Assembly: GCA_913060675.1 (NCBI GenBank)
Contig: CAJXUS010000009.1
Location: 1-64,000, forward strand
Source: an uncultured Rhodospirillales bacterium
GTDB taxonomy: Bacteria; Pseudomonadota; Alphaproteobacteria; Kiloniellales; Kiloniellaceae
DNA length: 64,000 bases
Direction of reading: 5' to 3'
In this document: positions 44,418 to 52,385 of the stretch, one piece after another
Numbering within the stretch: the first letter of the stretch is position 1
Layout of the letters: each line of letters begins with the position of its first letter
The notes under the pieces: model-generated
Seen by the model: the letters and a program-made list of their open reading frames with translations, nothing else
Databases searched by the model: none
What the model was told of the DNA's origin: nothing
Made by a program: the position numbers and the translations under genes

Positions 44418-45224
44418 GTGAGTAAAGAACATCAAGAATTTGATCTCAATGCCTATTCGCCTATGGAAGTGGCTCATAGAGTAGAGAGCGCAGTCAAAGC
44501 AAAAGCCTTTGTCCCGTCCTTTCGACTGGTTATGTTGGCAATACTTGCGGGTGCTTTTATCGCTTTTGGCGCGCTTGGCTATACCTTAGTTGTAACCGAT
44601 AGTACCCTTGGTATTGGTCCGACAAGATTTCTGGGGGGTATTGCTTTTTCTGTCGGTTTGATCCTGGTTATCGTTGGTGGTGCTGAGTTGTTTACCGGTA
44701 ACGCATTGATGATCATGGCGCTGATGAACAAACACATTACCAAATCACTGCTGTTGAGAAACTGGGGCATTGTTTACGTAGGTAATTTTGTCGGGGCGAT
44801 GATTATCGCGATTATGGTGGTGCTTTCTGGAGTGCTGGATCAGTCATCCATTTCGCAAACCGTTGCTAAAATCGCCGAAGGGAAGCTGTCCTTGTCTGCT
44901 AGCGAAGCCTTCTTTCGGGGAATTCTCTGCAATATTCTGGTTTGTTTGGCGGTGTGGATGTCTTTTGCAGCCCGCCGGGTTTCAGGTAAAATACTGGCGA
45001 TTCTTTTCCCTATTACGACCTTTGTTAGCGTTGGGTTTGAGCACTCAATCGCGAATATGTACGTAATCCCCGTGGCGATGTTATCAGGGGACGTCCCTGT
45101 GCAACTTAGTGGTTTTTTCCATAATTTATTTTTTGTAACCGTGGGGAATATCATTGGGGGAGGGCTGTTCGTAGCCCTGGTTTATTGGGCTACGTACCTC
45201 AAGGGGGACACAGAAAAGAACTAA
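44418..45224 (+). CDS. Formate/nitrite transporter (FocA/NirC family)
   Basis: A six-helix inner-membrane channel of about 268 residues. Helix 1 (about 37-57) is followed by LGGIAFSVGLILVIVGGAELFTGN, the family signature. The centre has NILVCLAVWMSFAAR and GFEHSIANMYVIP, with the conserved His of the pore. FocA, NirC and hydrosulfide channels share this fold, so the anion is not fixed. The GTG start at 44418 is preceded by GGGGCAGGAC, and a TTG at 44403 is less likely. Confidence 0.88.
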   Translation: MSKEHQEFDLNAYSPMEVAHRVESAVKAKAFVPSFRLVMLAILAGAFIAFGALGYTLVVTDSTLGIGPTRFLGGIAFSVGLILVIVGGAELFTGNALMIMALMNKHITKSLLLRNWGIVYVGNFVGAMIIAIMVVLSGVLDQSSISQTVAKIAEGKLSLSASEAFFRGILCNILVCLAVWMSFAARRVSGKILAILFPITTFVSVGFEHSIANMYVIPVAMLSGDVPVQLSGFFHNLFFVTVGNIIGGGLFVALVYWATYLKGDTEKN

Positions 45225-45231
45225 GGCTGTT

Positions 45232-45603
45232 TTAGCCCAATTGCTCTTCCAAACTACGTGTGCGATCCGTTACTACGTCACCTGTATGAGCGGTCGCCAC
45301 TGGTTCCACCAGCATTATCCAGCACTCTTGCTTTGCAACGGGATTATGCATAACGCCTTTAGGGACGACATGCATATCTCCTTCGTTAAGTGCAATGGTC
45401 TTGTCTTCGTACTGCATCTGCAAACTACCCTTGATGATATAGAATAGCTCGTCTTCATTATCGTGTTTGTGCCAGACAAATTCGTTCTGAATTTTGGCAA
45501 CTTTCACGTATTGATCGTTTACTCTGGCAAGAATTTTAGGCGACCATTGTTCACTTACCTGGTCGAGAGCTTCGGGTAGATTAACAACGTTGCGATCAGA
45601 CAT
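45232..45603 (-). CDS. Cupin-domain protein
   Basis: A 123-residue single-cupin protein with both motifs: WHKHDNEDELFYIIKG (metal ligands His-His-Glu) and the second, VVPKGVMHNPVA. Small cupins of this type bind metal and often act on a small substrate, but no role is known here. The frame is open to 45663; the ATG at 45603 has GGA upstream, whereas an ATG at 45615 is the alternative. It ends the azlC-azlD cluster on the same strand. Confidence 0.78.
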   Translation of the reverse strand: MSDRNVVNLPEALDQVSEQWSPKILARVNDQYVKVAKIQNEFVWHKHDNEDELFYIIKGSLQMQYEDKTIALNEGDMHVVPKGVMHNPVAKQECWIMLVEPVATAHTGDVVTDRTRSLEEQLG

Positions 45604-45637
45604 TTTTTGTTCCATCTCGGTTTCGTGTGAGGCTGAA

Positions 45638-45955
45638 TTAAAGCAACCACTTGAAGAGGCCAAAGGCGATCATGCCCACGACAATGGTCGTCAGTAGATC
45701 CTTGCGGATCAACCCAACGATCATAGCAACGCAGGCCGCGAGCAAGGACGCGTTCTGCAAGTGGAATTCGATGCCGTTTCCGTTCGGAATAAGAACGGCA
45801 GGGATGATTATGGCAGTGAGAACGGCCGGGGGGACAAAGTTGAGGCCAGATTTAGCCCAACTGGGGAAGGTAAAGTGCCCCGCAGAAGCTAATACTATAT
45901 AGCGAATACCAAAGGTCACAAAAGCCATGCCCGCGATCATTAAAGCCTCAGTCAT
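45638..45955 (-). CDS. azlD: Branched-chain amino acid export subunit AzlD
   Basis: Small inner-membrane protein of 105 residues with about four hydrophobic helices (residues 3-22, 42-60, 66-84, 87-104). The family core FPSWAKSGLNFVPPAVLTA is present. AzlD pairs with AzlC to export branched-chain or other amino acids. It begins 1 base after the azlC stop, so the two are translated together. Confidence 0.87.
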   Translation of the reverse strand: MTEALMIAGMAFVTFGIRYIVLASAGHFTFPSWAKSGLNFVPPAVLTAIIIPAVLIPNGNGIEFHLQNASLLAACVAMIVGLIRKDLLTTIVVGMIAFGLFKWLL

Positions 45956-45956
45956 G

Positions 45957-46727
45957 TTATTTTCTCCGGCTCATGAGGTGGTAGGACAGGCCAACCGCTA
46001 CTGCAGAAAGAGCCGAGACCATAAGGCCAAGTTTGTGAGGCATATCTGCGGTTCCAAGAGACATCGCGCCGGCGACTAACACACAAGCCATCATCGGCCT
46101 TGTATTTAGATAAGGCAGGACCATTCCGATGAAAGTTGCGGACATGGCAAAGTCTAAGCCCCAGTTACTCATCTCGGGGACAAGTTCTCCAAGGGTAATG
46201 CCAATAATAGTGCAGAGAATCCAGTTCCCGTACATGGTGCCAAATGATCCCAAGTAGAACCACTGCACAGACCTTAAACGCCATGCGTCGTCTGATTTTC
46301 GAATTTTGTCGACAATGGTGGCAAAGGCTTCGTCAGTCAGACCAAAGGCGATGACTGCACGCCAGGGACCAGAGAGGTGTTTAACATCATCGACAATAGC
46401 AGCTGAGTACAAGAGGTGGCGAAGGTTCACAATAAAGGTCGTCGCAATGATGATTAGAGGACCAGTGCCCGCTGCCAGCAACCCAAGAGCAATGAACTGG
46501 GAGGAGCCTGCAAAAACAAATATCGACATTGCAATTGCGCCAAAAGGCGAGAGACCGCTTTGCTCGGCAAGGGTTCCAAATATGATGCCAAAGGGAATAG
46601 CGCCAACCACCATAGGCAAGGTTGCGCGTGATCCCGAGAGTATCTCTTGTAATATTTCACTGCCCGATATGTTTTGACTTTCGTCTATCACACAGCAGTT
46701 ATCTGGGGCTTGAGCTTCACTCATCAT
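45957..46727 (-). CDS. azlC: Branched-chain amino acid exporter AzlC
   Basis: A 256-residue inner-membrane protein, the larger AzlCD subunit. The family motif [17 protein letters not shown] is near residue 45, followed by [19 protein letters not shown] and [11 protein letters not shown]. Substrates are inferred from AzlCD and related YgaZH proteins: valine, isoleucine, leucine and methionine. Gene order MarR-GNAT regulator, azlC, azlD, cupin; it starts 6 bases after the regulator gene. Confidence 0.9.
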   Translation of the reverse strand: MMSEAQAPDNCCVIDESQNISGSEILQEILSGSRATLPMVVGAIPFGIIFGTLAEQSGLSPFGAIAMSIFVFAGSSQFIALGLLAAGTGPLIIIATTFIVNLRHLLYSAAIVDDVKHLSGPWRAVIAFGLTDEAFATIVDKIRKSDDAWRLRSVQWFYLGSFGTMYGNWILCTIIGITLGELVPEMSNWGLDFAMSATFIGMVLPYLNTRPMMACVLVAGAMSLGTADMPHKLGLMVSALSAVAVGLSYHLMSRRK

Positions 46728-46731
46728 TTTT

Positions 46732-46745
46732 ACTCATAACGTTAC
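46732..46745. promoter_or_regulatory. Second MarR half-site-like sequence at the azlC start
   Basis: ACTCATAACGTTAC (46732-46745) matches one arm of the 47703-47738 palindrome at 12 of 14 positions and contains TAACGTTA, itself a palindrome. It lies just before azlC and could be a secondary binding site. Confidence 0.3.
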
Positions 46746-47696
46746 TATCATGTAGATATCGGAGCGGCGATATACCGACTTGCCATTGGGGTGAGGAATT
46801 TCACAAAACCCAAGTTTGCGATAAAGTTTCTGGGCGTTGACGAGCTTTCGATTACTCTCGAGATAGACTTGTTTTGCACCAAGCCTTCTCGCTTCGTTTA
46901 ATGCTGCGACAACCAGTCTCCGGCCAATCCCTCGGGACTGTGCGGCAGGGGTTACACCTGTTTTCGAAATTTCAAAGAGGTCGTCGTTTTCTCGCGCCAG
47001 AGCACAAGCGCCGACGGGCTGGCCGCCACACAAAGCGAAGAATATTGTCCCGCCGCGAGAGAGATAATACCCGCTGGGGTTCTCAAGCGATTCTCTGTCG
47101 CGCTCTTCTTGGAGGTTCAGGAAGTAGTAATCCAGCCACTCCTTACTGAGTTCCTTAAAAGTGTCGGCGTATTTGGGATCCCAGCCAATAATCTCTATAT
47201 CGCCAGACAGGTAGGGATCGGCAAGGTTGTTGAGCACTCTGGTACTTAAGGGGGTTTTCGCATTTTCTTCTTCGATGGTGATGAGTTGCTCAAGCAAGTT
47301 GCCGCCTTGAGGGGCTTCTATCATATCATCCAAAGACCTCCGGATTTCATCCCAAATGGGTATGAGCTTTGGTAGGGTGTGTTTGGACTGAGCTGATAAG
47401 GTTAACAATTGAGTGCGCTCATCTCTTGGCGACGGCTGCTTTTCAAGCCAACCTTCATCAATCATTTTACGCGACATTTTGCTTATCGCCGGATGACTAA
47501 CACCAAGAGCCGTGGCGCAGTCGGTTATCGATACTGCGCCTTCTTTGTGGAGAAGGTAAAATAGAGGGAAATAACCTGCTTGCAGTGTTATTCCTATTTT
47601 CTCGTATATGACATTGACCTCAGCAAAAAGGGTGTCACTCAACCTTTTAAGGCGACTACCGAGTGTGAGACTGCCAAGGGAGGCTAAAAAATTCAT
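46734..47696 (-). CDS. MarR-GNAT fusion regulator
   Basis: A two-domain protein of about 320 residues. The N-terminal MarR-type winged helix (residues about 10-150, VSITDCATALGVSHPAISKMSRKM ... RDERTQLL) joins a GNAT acetyltransferase domain whose CoA loop reads TPAAQSRGIGRRLV, followed by ESNRKLVNAQKLYRKLGF. It probably controls the azlCD-cupin genes that it precedes. The ATG at 47696 is chosen because the upstream codons overlap the palindromic operator; the frame opens at 47741. Confidence 0.85.
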   Translation of the reverse strand: MNFLASLGSLTLGSRLKRLSDTLFAEVNVIYEKIGITLQAGYFPLFYLLHKEGAVSITDCATALGVSHPAISKMSRKMIDEGWLEKQPSPRDERTQLLTLSAQSKHTLPKLIPIWDEIRRSLDDMIEAPQGGNLLEQLITIEEENAKTPLSTRVLNNLADPYLSGDIEIIGWDPKYADTFKELSKEWLDYYFLNLQEERDRESLENPSGYYLSRGGTIFFALCGGQPVGACALARENDDLFEISKTGVTPAAQSRGIGRRLVVAALNEARRLGAKQVYLESNRKLVNAQKLYRKLGFCEIPHPNGKSVYRRSDIYMIVTL

Positions 47697-47702
47697 GTTC
47701 AA

Positions 47703-47738
47703 ATAACTCATTACGTAACTGGTTACGTAATGAGTTAT
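47703..47738. promoter_or_regulatory. 36-bp palindromic operator before the MarR-GNAT gene
   Basis: Two perfect 17-base arms, ATAACTCATTACGTAAC (47703-47719) and its exact complement (47722-47738), meet around a 2-base centre. The site lies 7 bases before the preferred regulator start. This length and symmetry suit a dimeric MarR protein that represses its own operon. Confidence 0.75.
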
Positions 47739-47827
47739 CAAATTTTACCAAATAAAAAAAGCATAAAAATCAGCGTGGGTGATATTCGTTGCTTAAAGAA
47801 TTTTGAATTTTGGGTGTAGGGTGGGTC

Positions 47828-48625
47828 TTAGAGGCTGACTTCTTTGATGATTTTACAAAGGCGTTCAAGATCTTTGGGCTCAGAAAGCCGATGGTCTCCA
47901 TCTTTCACCAGCGTGAGTTCAACGTCTTCTGTACGCAGCGACTCTAATATTCTTGGAGCGATTTCCCACGGTACATCAACGTCTTTAACGCCTTGGATGA
48001 GCCGAACGGGACAGTCTATCGGTTGTTTCTTGCCGAGTATGAGGTGCTGGCGACCTTCGTCGATCAGGTTTAGGGTAATCGCATAGGGTTCGTCGCCATA
48101 TTCACTTGGCTCGTAATAAACCCCATCGCTCAGGAGGGTAGCCTTTATTTCTTGAGAGAATTTTTCCCACATCAAATCTTGGGTGAAATCTGGTGCCGCA
48201 GCGATGCCGACAAGAGCTTTGGTGCGATCAGGGCGCTTTAGGGCGGCATTGAGCATGATCCACCCGCCCATTGAAGAGCCAACTAAAATCTGTGGCCCCA
48301 CGGTTAGTTGATCAATTACGGCGAGGGCATCGTCGGTCCAGCGGCCAATTGTGCCATCAGTAAACTTGCCAGATGATTGCCCATGCCCCATATAGTCAAA
48401 ACGAACAAAACTTTGATTGTTTTTGATTGCGAACACTTCCAGAGCTGTTGCTTTTGAACCGGTCATGTCGGACATATAACCGCCAAGAAAGACGATGCCA
48501 GGTAAATCCTTATCGCCTTCTGTCTTTATATAGGCTATATGCTCCCCATCAGGGCGTTCGATAAATGCTGGAAGTTGTGCAGATTGCTCTGTACCACTAT
48601 TGGACGCTGTATCGCTATTGGGCAT
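47828..48625 (-). CDS. Alpha/beta hydrolase, ABHD10-like
   Basis: A 265-residue cytoplasmic serine hydrolase. Nucleophile Ser in GSSMGG, Asp in VKDVDVPW, and His in GDHRLSEP complete the triad. The FLGGYMSDMTGSKA oxyanion loop and RFDYMGHGQSSG are typical of the alphaproteobacterial homologues of mammalian ABHD10, a thioesterase. Substrate unknown. It is divergent from the glycosyltransferase with only 31 bases between, so the two share a promoter region. Confidence 0.82.
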   Translation of the reverse strand: MPNSDTASNSGTEQSAQLPAFIERPDGEHIAYIKTEGDKDLPGIVFLGGYMSDMTGSKATALEVFAIKNNQSFVRFDYMGHGQSSGKFTDGTIGRWTDDALAVIDQLTVGPQILVGSSMGGWIMLNAALKRPDRTKALVGIAAAPDFTQDLMWEKFSQEIKATLLSDGVYYEPSEYGDEPYAITLNLIDEGRQHLILGKKQPIDCPVRLIQGVKDVDVPWEIAPRILESLRTEDVELTLVKDGDHRLSEPKDLERLCKIIKEVSL

Positions 48626-48656
48626 AAAAATATAGGACTCCTGAAGTAACCGACAT

Positions 48657-49880
48657 ATGACTGATAGTACTTATCTTAACACCACGTTCTCTGATGTCGC
48701 TACCCCTGTGCTGCCGTCTCTTATAAAAGCAGATGGCACACCGATAACTGTGCTCCAAGTCGTTCCTGCTATGGATTCTGGCGGTGTTGAGCGTGGGACG
48801 CTGGATATGGCAAAAGCGATTATCGAAGCAGGAGGTAAGGCTATCGTCGCCTCTAAAGGCGGACAATTGGTCGCCAGACTTAAAATAGCAGGTGCTGAGC
48901 ACGTCGAACTTCCCGTTCATTCTAAAAACCCTTGGACAATGTGGCGCAATACCGGCCGATTGGCTCGGTTGATCAAAGAACGCGGTGTCGATGTGGTGCA
49001 CGCCAGATCACGGGCACCAGCGCGTCCGGCTCATCGTGCCGCGCGCAAAACAGGTGTCCCTTTTGTCACGACAGTGCATGCGCCTTACAATATTCACAAT
49101 GGCCTAAAGCGTTATTACAATTCGATTATGACCAAGGGCGATATTGTTATTTCCATCTCTGAATTTGTTTCGGACTATATTCGTACAAATTATGAAATCG
49201 ATGAGAGTAAAATTAGAGTGATCCATCGTGGCATGGATACGGATAGTTTTAGCCCTCATGCCGTTAGCGCCGTCAGAGTTATCCAACTCTCTACCAACTG
49301 GCGGTTACCAGATGGTGTACCGTTGATCATGTTGCCTGGACGCCTTACCCGCTGGAAAGGCCAGACTGTATTATTGGAAGCACTTACCCATCTCAGAGAT
49401 TTGGATCTTTGTTGTGCGTTGGTCGGATCTGATCAAGGACGTACGGCCTATCGCGATGAGCTAGAAAAAATGATCGTGGATAAGGATTTGGTTGGCCGGG
49501 CCTTTATTATGGACGATTGCAACGATATGCCATCTGCTTACATGCTTTCTGATGTTGTGGTGTCTGCTTCCACAGATCCTGAAGGCTTTGGGCGCGTTGT
49601 CAGCGAAGGGCAGGCTATGGGCCGTCCGGTAGTTGCGAGTGATCATGGTGGAGCAAAAGAGCAACTGGTTCCAAACGAAACGGGTTTTCTTTTCGAAAAT
49701 GGTGATGCCGAAAGCTGCGCCCGTGCAATCCGTCGTGCCCTGGGATTAAATGCGCGCGAGAGAGAAATTCTCTCACTCAAAGGTCAGGAGCGTGTGCAAC
49801 AATTCTTTACAAAGAAGCTAATGTGCGCCAAGACCGTTGGCGTATATCACGAGTTGGTAAATACCCCTAAGCCAAATTAA
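48657..49880 (+). CDS. Glycosyltransferase family 4, probable LPS or cell-envelope type
   Basis: A 407-residue GT-B enzyme. N-terminal acceptor half with VVPAMDSGGVERGTLDMAKA; C-terminal donor half with LPGRLTRWKGQTVLLEAL and the EPEGFGRVVSEGQA-type E(x7)E motif (here DPEGFGRVVSEGQAMG). It probably transfers a sugar from a nucleotide donor in LPS core or polysaccharide assembly. There is no membrane segment. An alternative start further in cannot be excluded, as the first 25 residues are not conserved in type. Confidence 0.85.
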   Translation: MTDSTYLNTTFSDVATPVLPSLIKADGTPITVLQVVPAMDSGGVERGTLDMAKAIIEAGGKAIVASKGGQLVARLKIAGAEHVELPVHSKNPWTMWRNTGRLARLIKERGVDVVHARSRAPARPAHRAARKTGVPFVTTVHAPYNIHNGLKRYYNSIMTKGDIVISISEFVSDYIRTNYEIDESKIRVIHRGMDTDSFSPHAVSAVRVIQLSTNWRLPDGVPLIMLPGRLTRWKGQTVLLEALTHLRDLDLCCALVGSDQGRTAYRDELEKMIVDKDLVGRAFIMDDCNDMPSAYMLSDVVVSASTDPEGFGRVVSEGQAMGRPVVASDHGGAKEQLVPNETGFLFENGDAESCARAIRRALGLNAREREILSLKGQERVQQFFTKKLMCAKTVGVYHELVNTPKPN

Positions 49881-49885
49881 AACGA

Positions 49886-49965
49886 CACCTTATTGCGCCG
49901 ATACATATACCAGTACACTTAGTTGGTTTTGTACTGGTCGTGGCAATAGGGTGCGTTTATTTCTT
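49886..49965. terminator. Nested stem-loop between the glycosyltransferase and PLP genes
   Basis: An outer stem CACCTTATTGC pairs with GCAATAGGGTG (one wobble), and an inner stem ACCAGTAC (49909-49916) pairs with GTACTGGT (49931-49938). T-rich sequence follows on the plus strand. The two genes are convergent, so it likely ends the glycosyltransferase message. Confidence 0.6.
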
Positions 49966-49990
49966 TTCAGAATGACTTGTAATTGTTCAG

Positions 49991-51043
49991 TTAACGAAAG
50001 TTAGTGATTGCATTCTGATAAGCAAAAATTGCGGGATTTCCTCCGGTGTGAATGAAGAGGACTTTTGAACCAAGAGGAATCCTTTTGGTTCGAACGTGGT
50101 CAAATAATCCGGCCATTGTTCTACCACTGTATACCGGATCAAGGATGAGCGCTTCTTGGCAGGCAGACTTATCCATCGCTTCTTGTACGACTTTATTCAT
50201 CTTACCGTAACCGGGCGCTAGAACTGCATCTGTAATCTCGATGTCGTCTTCTTTGATGAGGCCTGAGCGGCCGATCATATCTTCGATCTCTTTTGTGCGT
50301 TGTTTGATTCTTGCTATCTGTCTGTTTCGATCACGCCTGACACAAATTCCGAGGATGGGAACGTTCCAACCAATTGCTCTGGCGCCGACAAGAAATCCAG
50401 CATGCGTTAATCCACTTCCTGAAGGGATGACAACAAAATCAGGCTCAGTACCTGACTGTTCAACCTGTGCCCAGGTTTCTGCGGCTGCTCTGACATATCC
50501 TAAACCTCCGAGTGGTGGAGAGTTTAGCCCGAGATGGATGACGTAGGGGCGGCGACCATTTTCTCTAAGGCCATCGGCGCGATCATCAAGTGCCTTGTCT
50601 GCACCAGCCTCATCCTCTCCTTCTGGGAAATAGGATATCTTTGCACCAAGAAGATTGTTTAAAAAGATATTCCCTGAGGTGCGATACAGAGGATCGTCAC
50701 TGGGAACGCGTTCTTCGAGTTGCACATGGGCTTGCCAACCGAGCTTGCAAGCCGCTGCCGCAGTCAATCGAACAAAATTGGACTGCAACGCGCCGGTAAT
50801 CAGAACGGTGTCTGCATCTTGGTCGACACCTGGACTGAGATAATATTCGAGCTGTCTGACCTTGTTGCCGCCAAAGACTAATCCATTGCAGTCATCTCTT
50901 TTTGCCCAGAGCTCTATTCCCAACTCTTTTCCCAATTGTGGAAGGTGGTCAATTGGAGTGGGGCCGTGTCCAAGAGGAACCCTTCTGTGAGCCTTTAATT
51001 CGGGAATTAGATCTTCTGGGCAGGAGGTATTTAAAGATGACAT
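49991..51043 (-). CDS. PLP-dependent D-cysteine desulfhydrase / L-cysteate sulfo-lyase family
   Basis: A 350-residue fold-type II PLP enzyme. The PLP-lysine region is KRDDCNGLVFGGNKVRQLEY, and FVVIPSGSGLTHAGF binds the phosphate. The family covers ACC deaminase, D-cysteine desulfhydrase and L-cysteate sulfo-lyase (CuyA), which sequence alone does not separate here. A divergent LysR regulator lies upstream. Sulfonate breakdown would fit marine Alphaproteobacteria, but no transporter is adjacent. Confidence 0.83.
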   Translation of the reverse strand: MSSLNTSCPEDLIPELKAHRRVPLGHGPTPIDHLPQLGKELGIELWAKRDDCNGLVFGGNKVRQLEYYLSPGVDQDADTVLITGALQSNFVRLTAAAACKLGWQAHVQLEERVPSDDPLYRTSGNIFLNNLLGAKISYFPEGEDEAGADKALDDRADGLRENGRRPYVIHLGLNSPPLGGLGYVRAAAETWAQVEQSGTEPDFVVIPSGSGLTHAGFLVGARAIGWNVPILGICVRRDRNRQIARIKQRTKEIEDMIGRSGLIKEDDIEITDAVLAPGYGKMNKVVQEAMDKSACQEALILDPVYSGRTMAGLFDHVRTKRIPLGSKVLFIHTGGNPAIFAYQNAITNFR

Positions 51044-51306
51044 TAGATAAGTCCTTTAAGGGTGTCTTGAGGATAAGAGAAAACGCCGTTAGGAAAAGCA
51101 AATTAAACAAATAATTCTGAATTTTATTTTCCGTGAAGGATTCCAATTGTGAACGCATCTGTCTGCATATCTATATGAATTGCCTCTAGATGAAACAGCA
51201 TGTGAATAAGATTTCTCTATAATTTATTGATTTTTATTCATTAGAAAAATTGAGATATATTTTGTTTGAAATAAAATAACCTAATGTATTTTCTCAAGAG
51301 GTCTTG

Positions 51307-52227
51307 ATGACGGCACGTATTACACATAAGCAACTTGAAGCATTTCATACTGTTGTAGATTTGGGATCTGTTACGGCGGCGGGAGATTTTTTGTGTGTGA
51401 CGCAACCTGCAATCAGCCACTTGTTACGGACACTTGAAGAAGGCGTGGACTTTAAATTATTTGAGAAAGTTGGCCGATCTTTGGAACTGACGGTAAATGG
51501 ACGCCGTTTTTTTGAGGAAGCCAGATTGTCGATTAAGGCCGTCTCAGATATCCAACAAAAGGCTGAGGCTATTCGGCAAGGGAAGCTGGGTCATATCCGT
51601 ATTGCTGCGCTTCCCGCATATGCAGATGGTATTGTTGGTTCCGTCGTTGGGTCATTTCTGGCTCAACACAAAGGGGTTTTTGTCGAAATAGAGTCTTTTG
51701 GGATGACCCAGGTGATTGAACTAGTGGCTTCAGGCCAGTTTGATCTCGGGATCGTGGCCTTGCCTGTGAGTAATCCTTCTCTTCAGGTTCATCCTTGGAA
51801 AAAAGCTTCTGTAATTTGTACAGTACCGACCAGTCATAAATTTGCTTCGTTAGGAAAAGTCTCATTGGACATGCTCAATGGGCAGGATTTTGTCTCGATT
51901 GGCTCGGGAAGTCCCTTTCGGTATCAGACGATGGAATTCTTCAGAAGGTTGGCGGTTGAGCCAAATTTTGTTGCTGAAGTCCGGACTCAAAGGATTGCTC
52001 TTCGCCTTGTTGAGCAAGGGGTTGGCTTGGCTTTAATGGATAAAGAAATTGCGGGAGAAAATATTCATCCTGATGTTAAAATAATCCCAATTGAGCCAGA
52101 AATGAACTGGGAGTTTTGTTTTGTAACAGCACGCTATCGTAAAAGCTCGCCGATACTCCTCGAACTCCTTGATTTTTTTCACGAGATTGAAAGAGAAAGA
52201 GGCGCTGTGAGTACAAATTTCAGTTAA
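51307..52227 (+). CDS. LysR-family regulator
   Basis: A 306-residue activator. Residues 5-65 form the winged helix (QLEAFHTVVDLGSVTAAGDFLCVTQPAISHLLRTLE region), and residues 90-300 form the substrate-sensing periplasmic-binding-type domain. It is divergent from the PLP lyase gene, 263 bases away, so it probably controls that gene. The ATG at 51307 has AGAGG 6 bases upstream. The intergenic space is AT-rich with no clear palindrome I can name. Confidence 0.88.
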   Translation: MTARITHKQLEAFHTVVDLGSVTAAGDFLCVTQPAISHLLRTLEEGVDFKLFEKVGRSLELTVNGRRFFEEARLSIKAVSDIQQKAEAIRQGKLGHIRIAALPAYADGIVGSVVGSFLAQHKGVFVEIESFGMTQVIELVASGQFDLGIVALPVSNPSLQVHPWKKASVICTVPTSHKFASLGKVSLDMLNGQDFVSIGSGSPFRYQTMEFFRRLAVEPNFVAEVRTQRIALRLVEQGVGLALMDKEIAGENIHPDVKIIPIEPEMNWEFCFVTARYRKSSPILLELLDFFHEIERERGAVSTNFS

Positions 52228-52294
52228 CTTAGAGCCGTTAACTTAGAATAGACGGTATTAATGCAAAAGATTGGCGGAATCCTTGGCGGTACGC

Positions 52295-52322
52295 TTGACA
52301 GGGCAAGGAATCCTTTTACATT
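52295..52322 (+). promoter_or_regulatory. Candidate thrS promoter
   Basis: TTGACA (52295-52300), a 16-base spacer and TACATT (52317-52322). The start would fall near 52330. GGAATCCTT occurs twice here (about 52276 and 52307), which may be chance. Confidence 0.55.
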
Positions 52323-52385
52323 GCAGAAGCTCTACAAGATTTAAAATTTCCTCGTTAATAGAACTGAAACTGAGAACGATTTCCA

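Noticed and set aside
52228-52385. T-box or similar leader before thrS
   Set aside because: No AGGGTGGNACCGCG-type box or specifier stem is visible; the region looks like an ordinary promoter.
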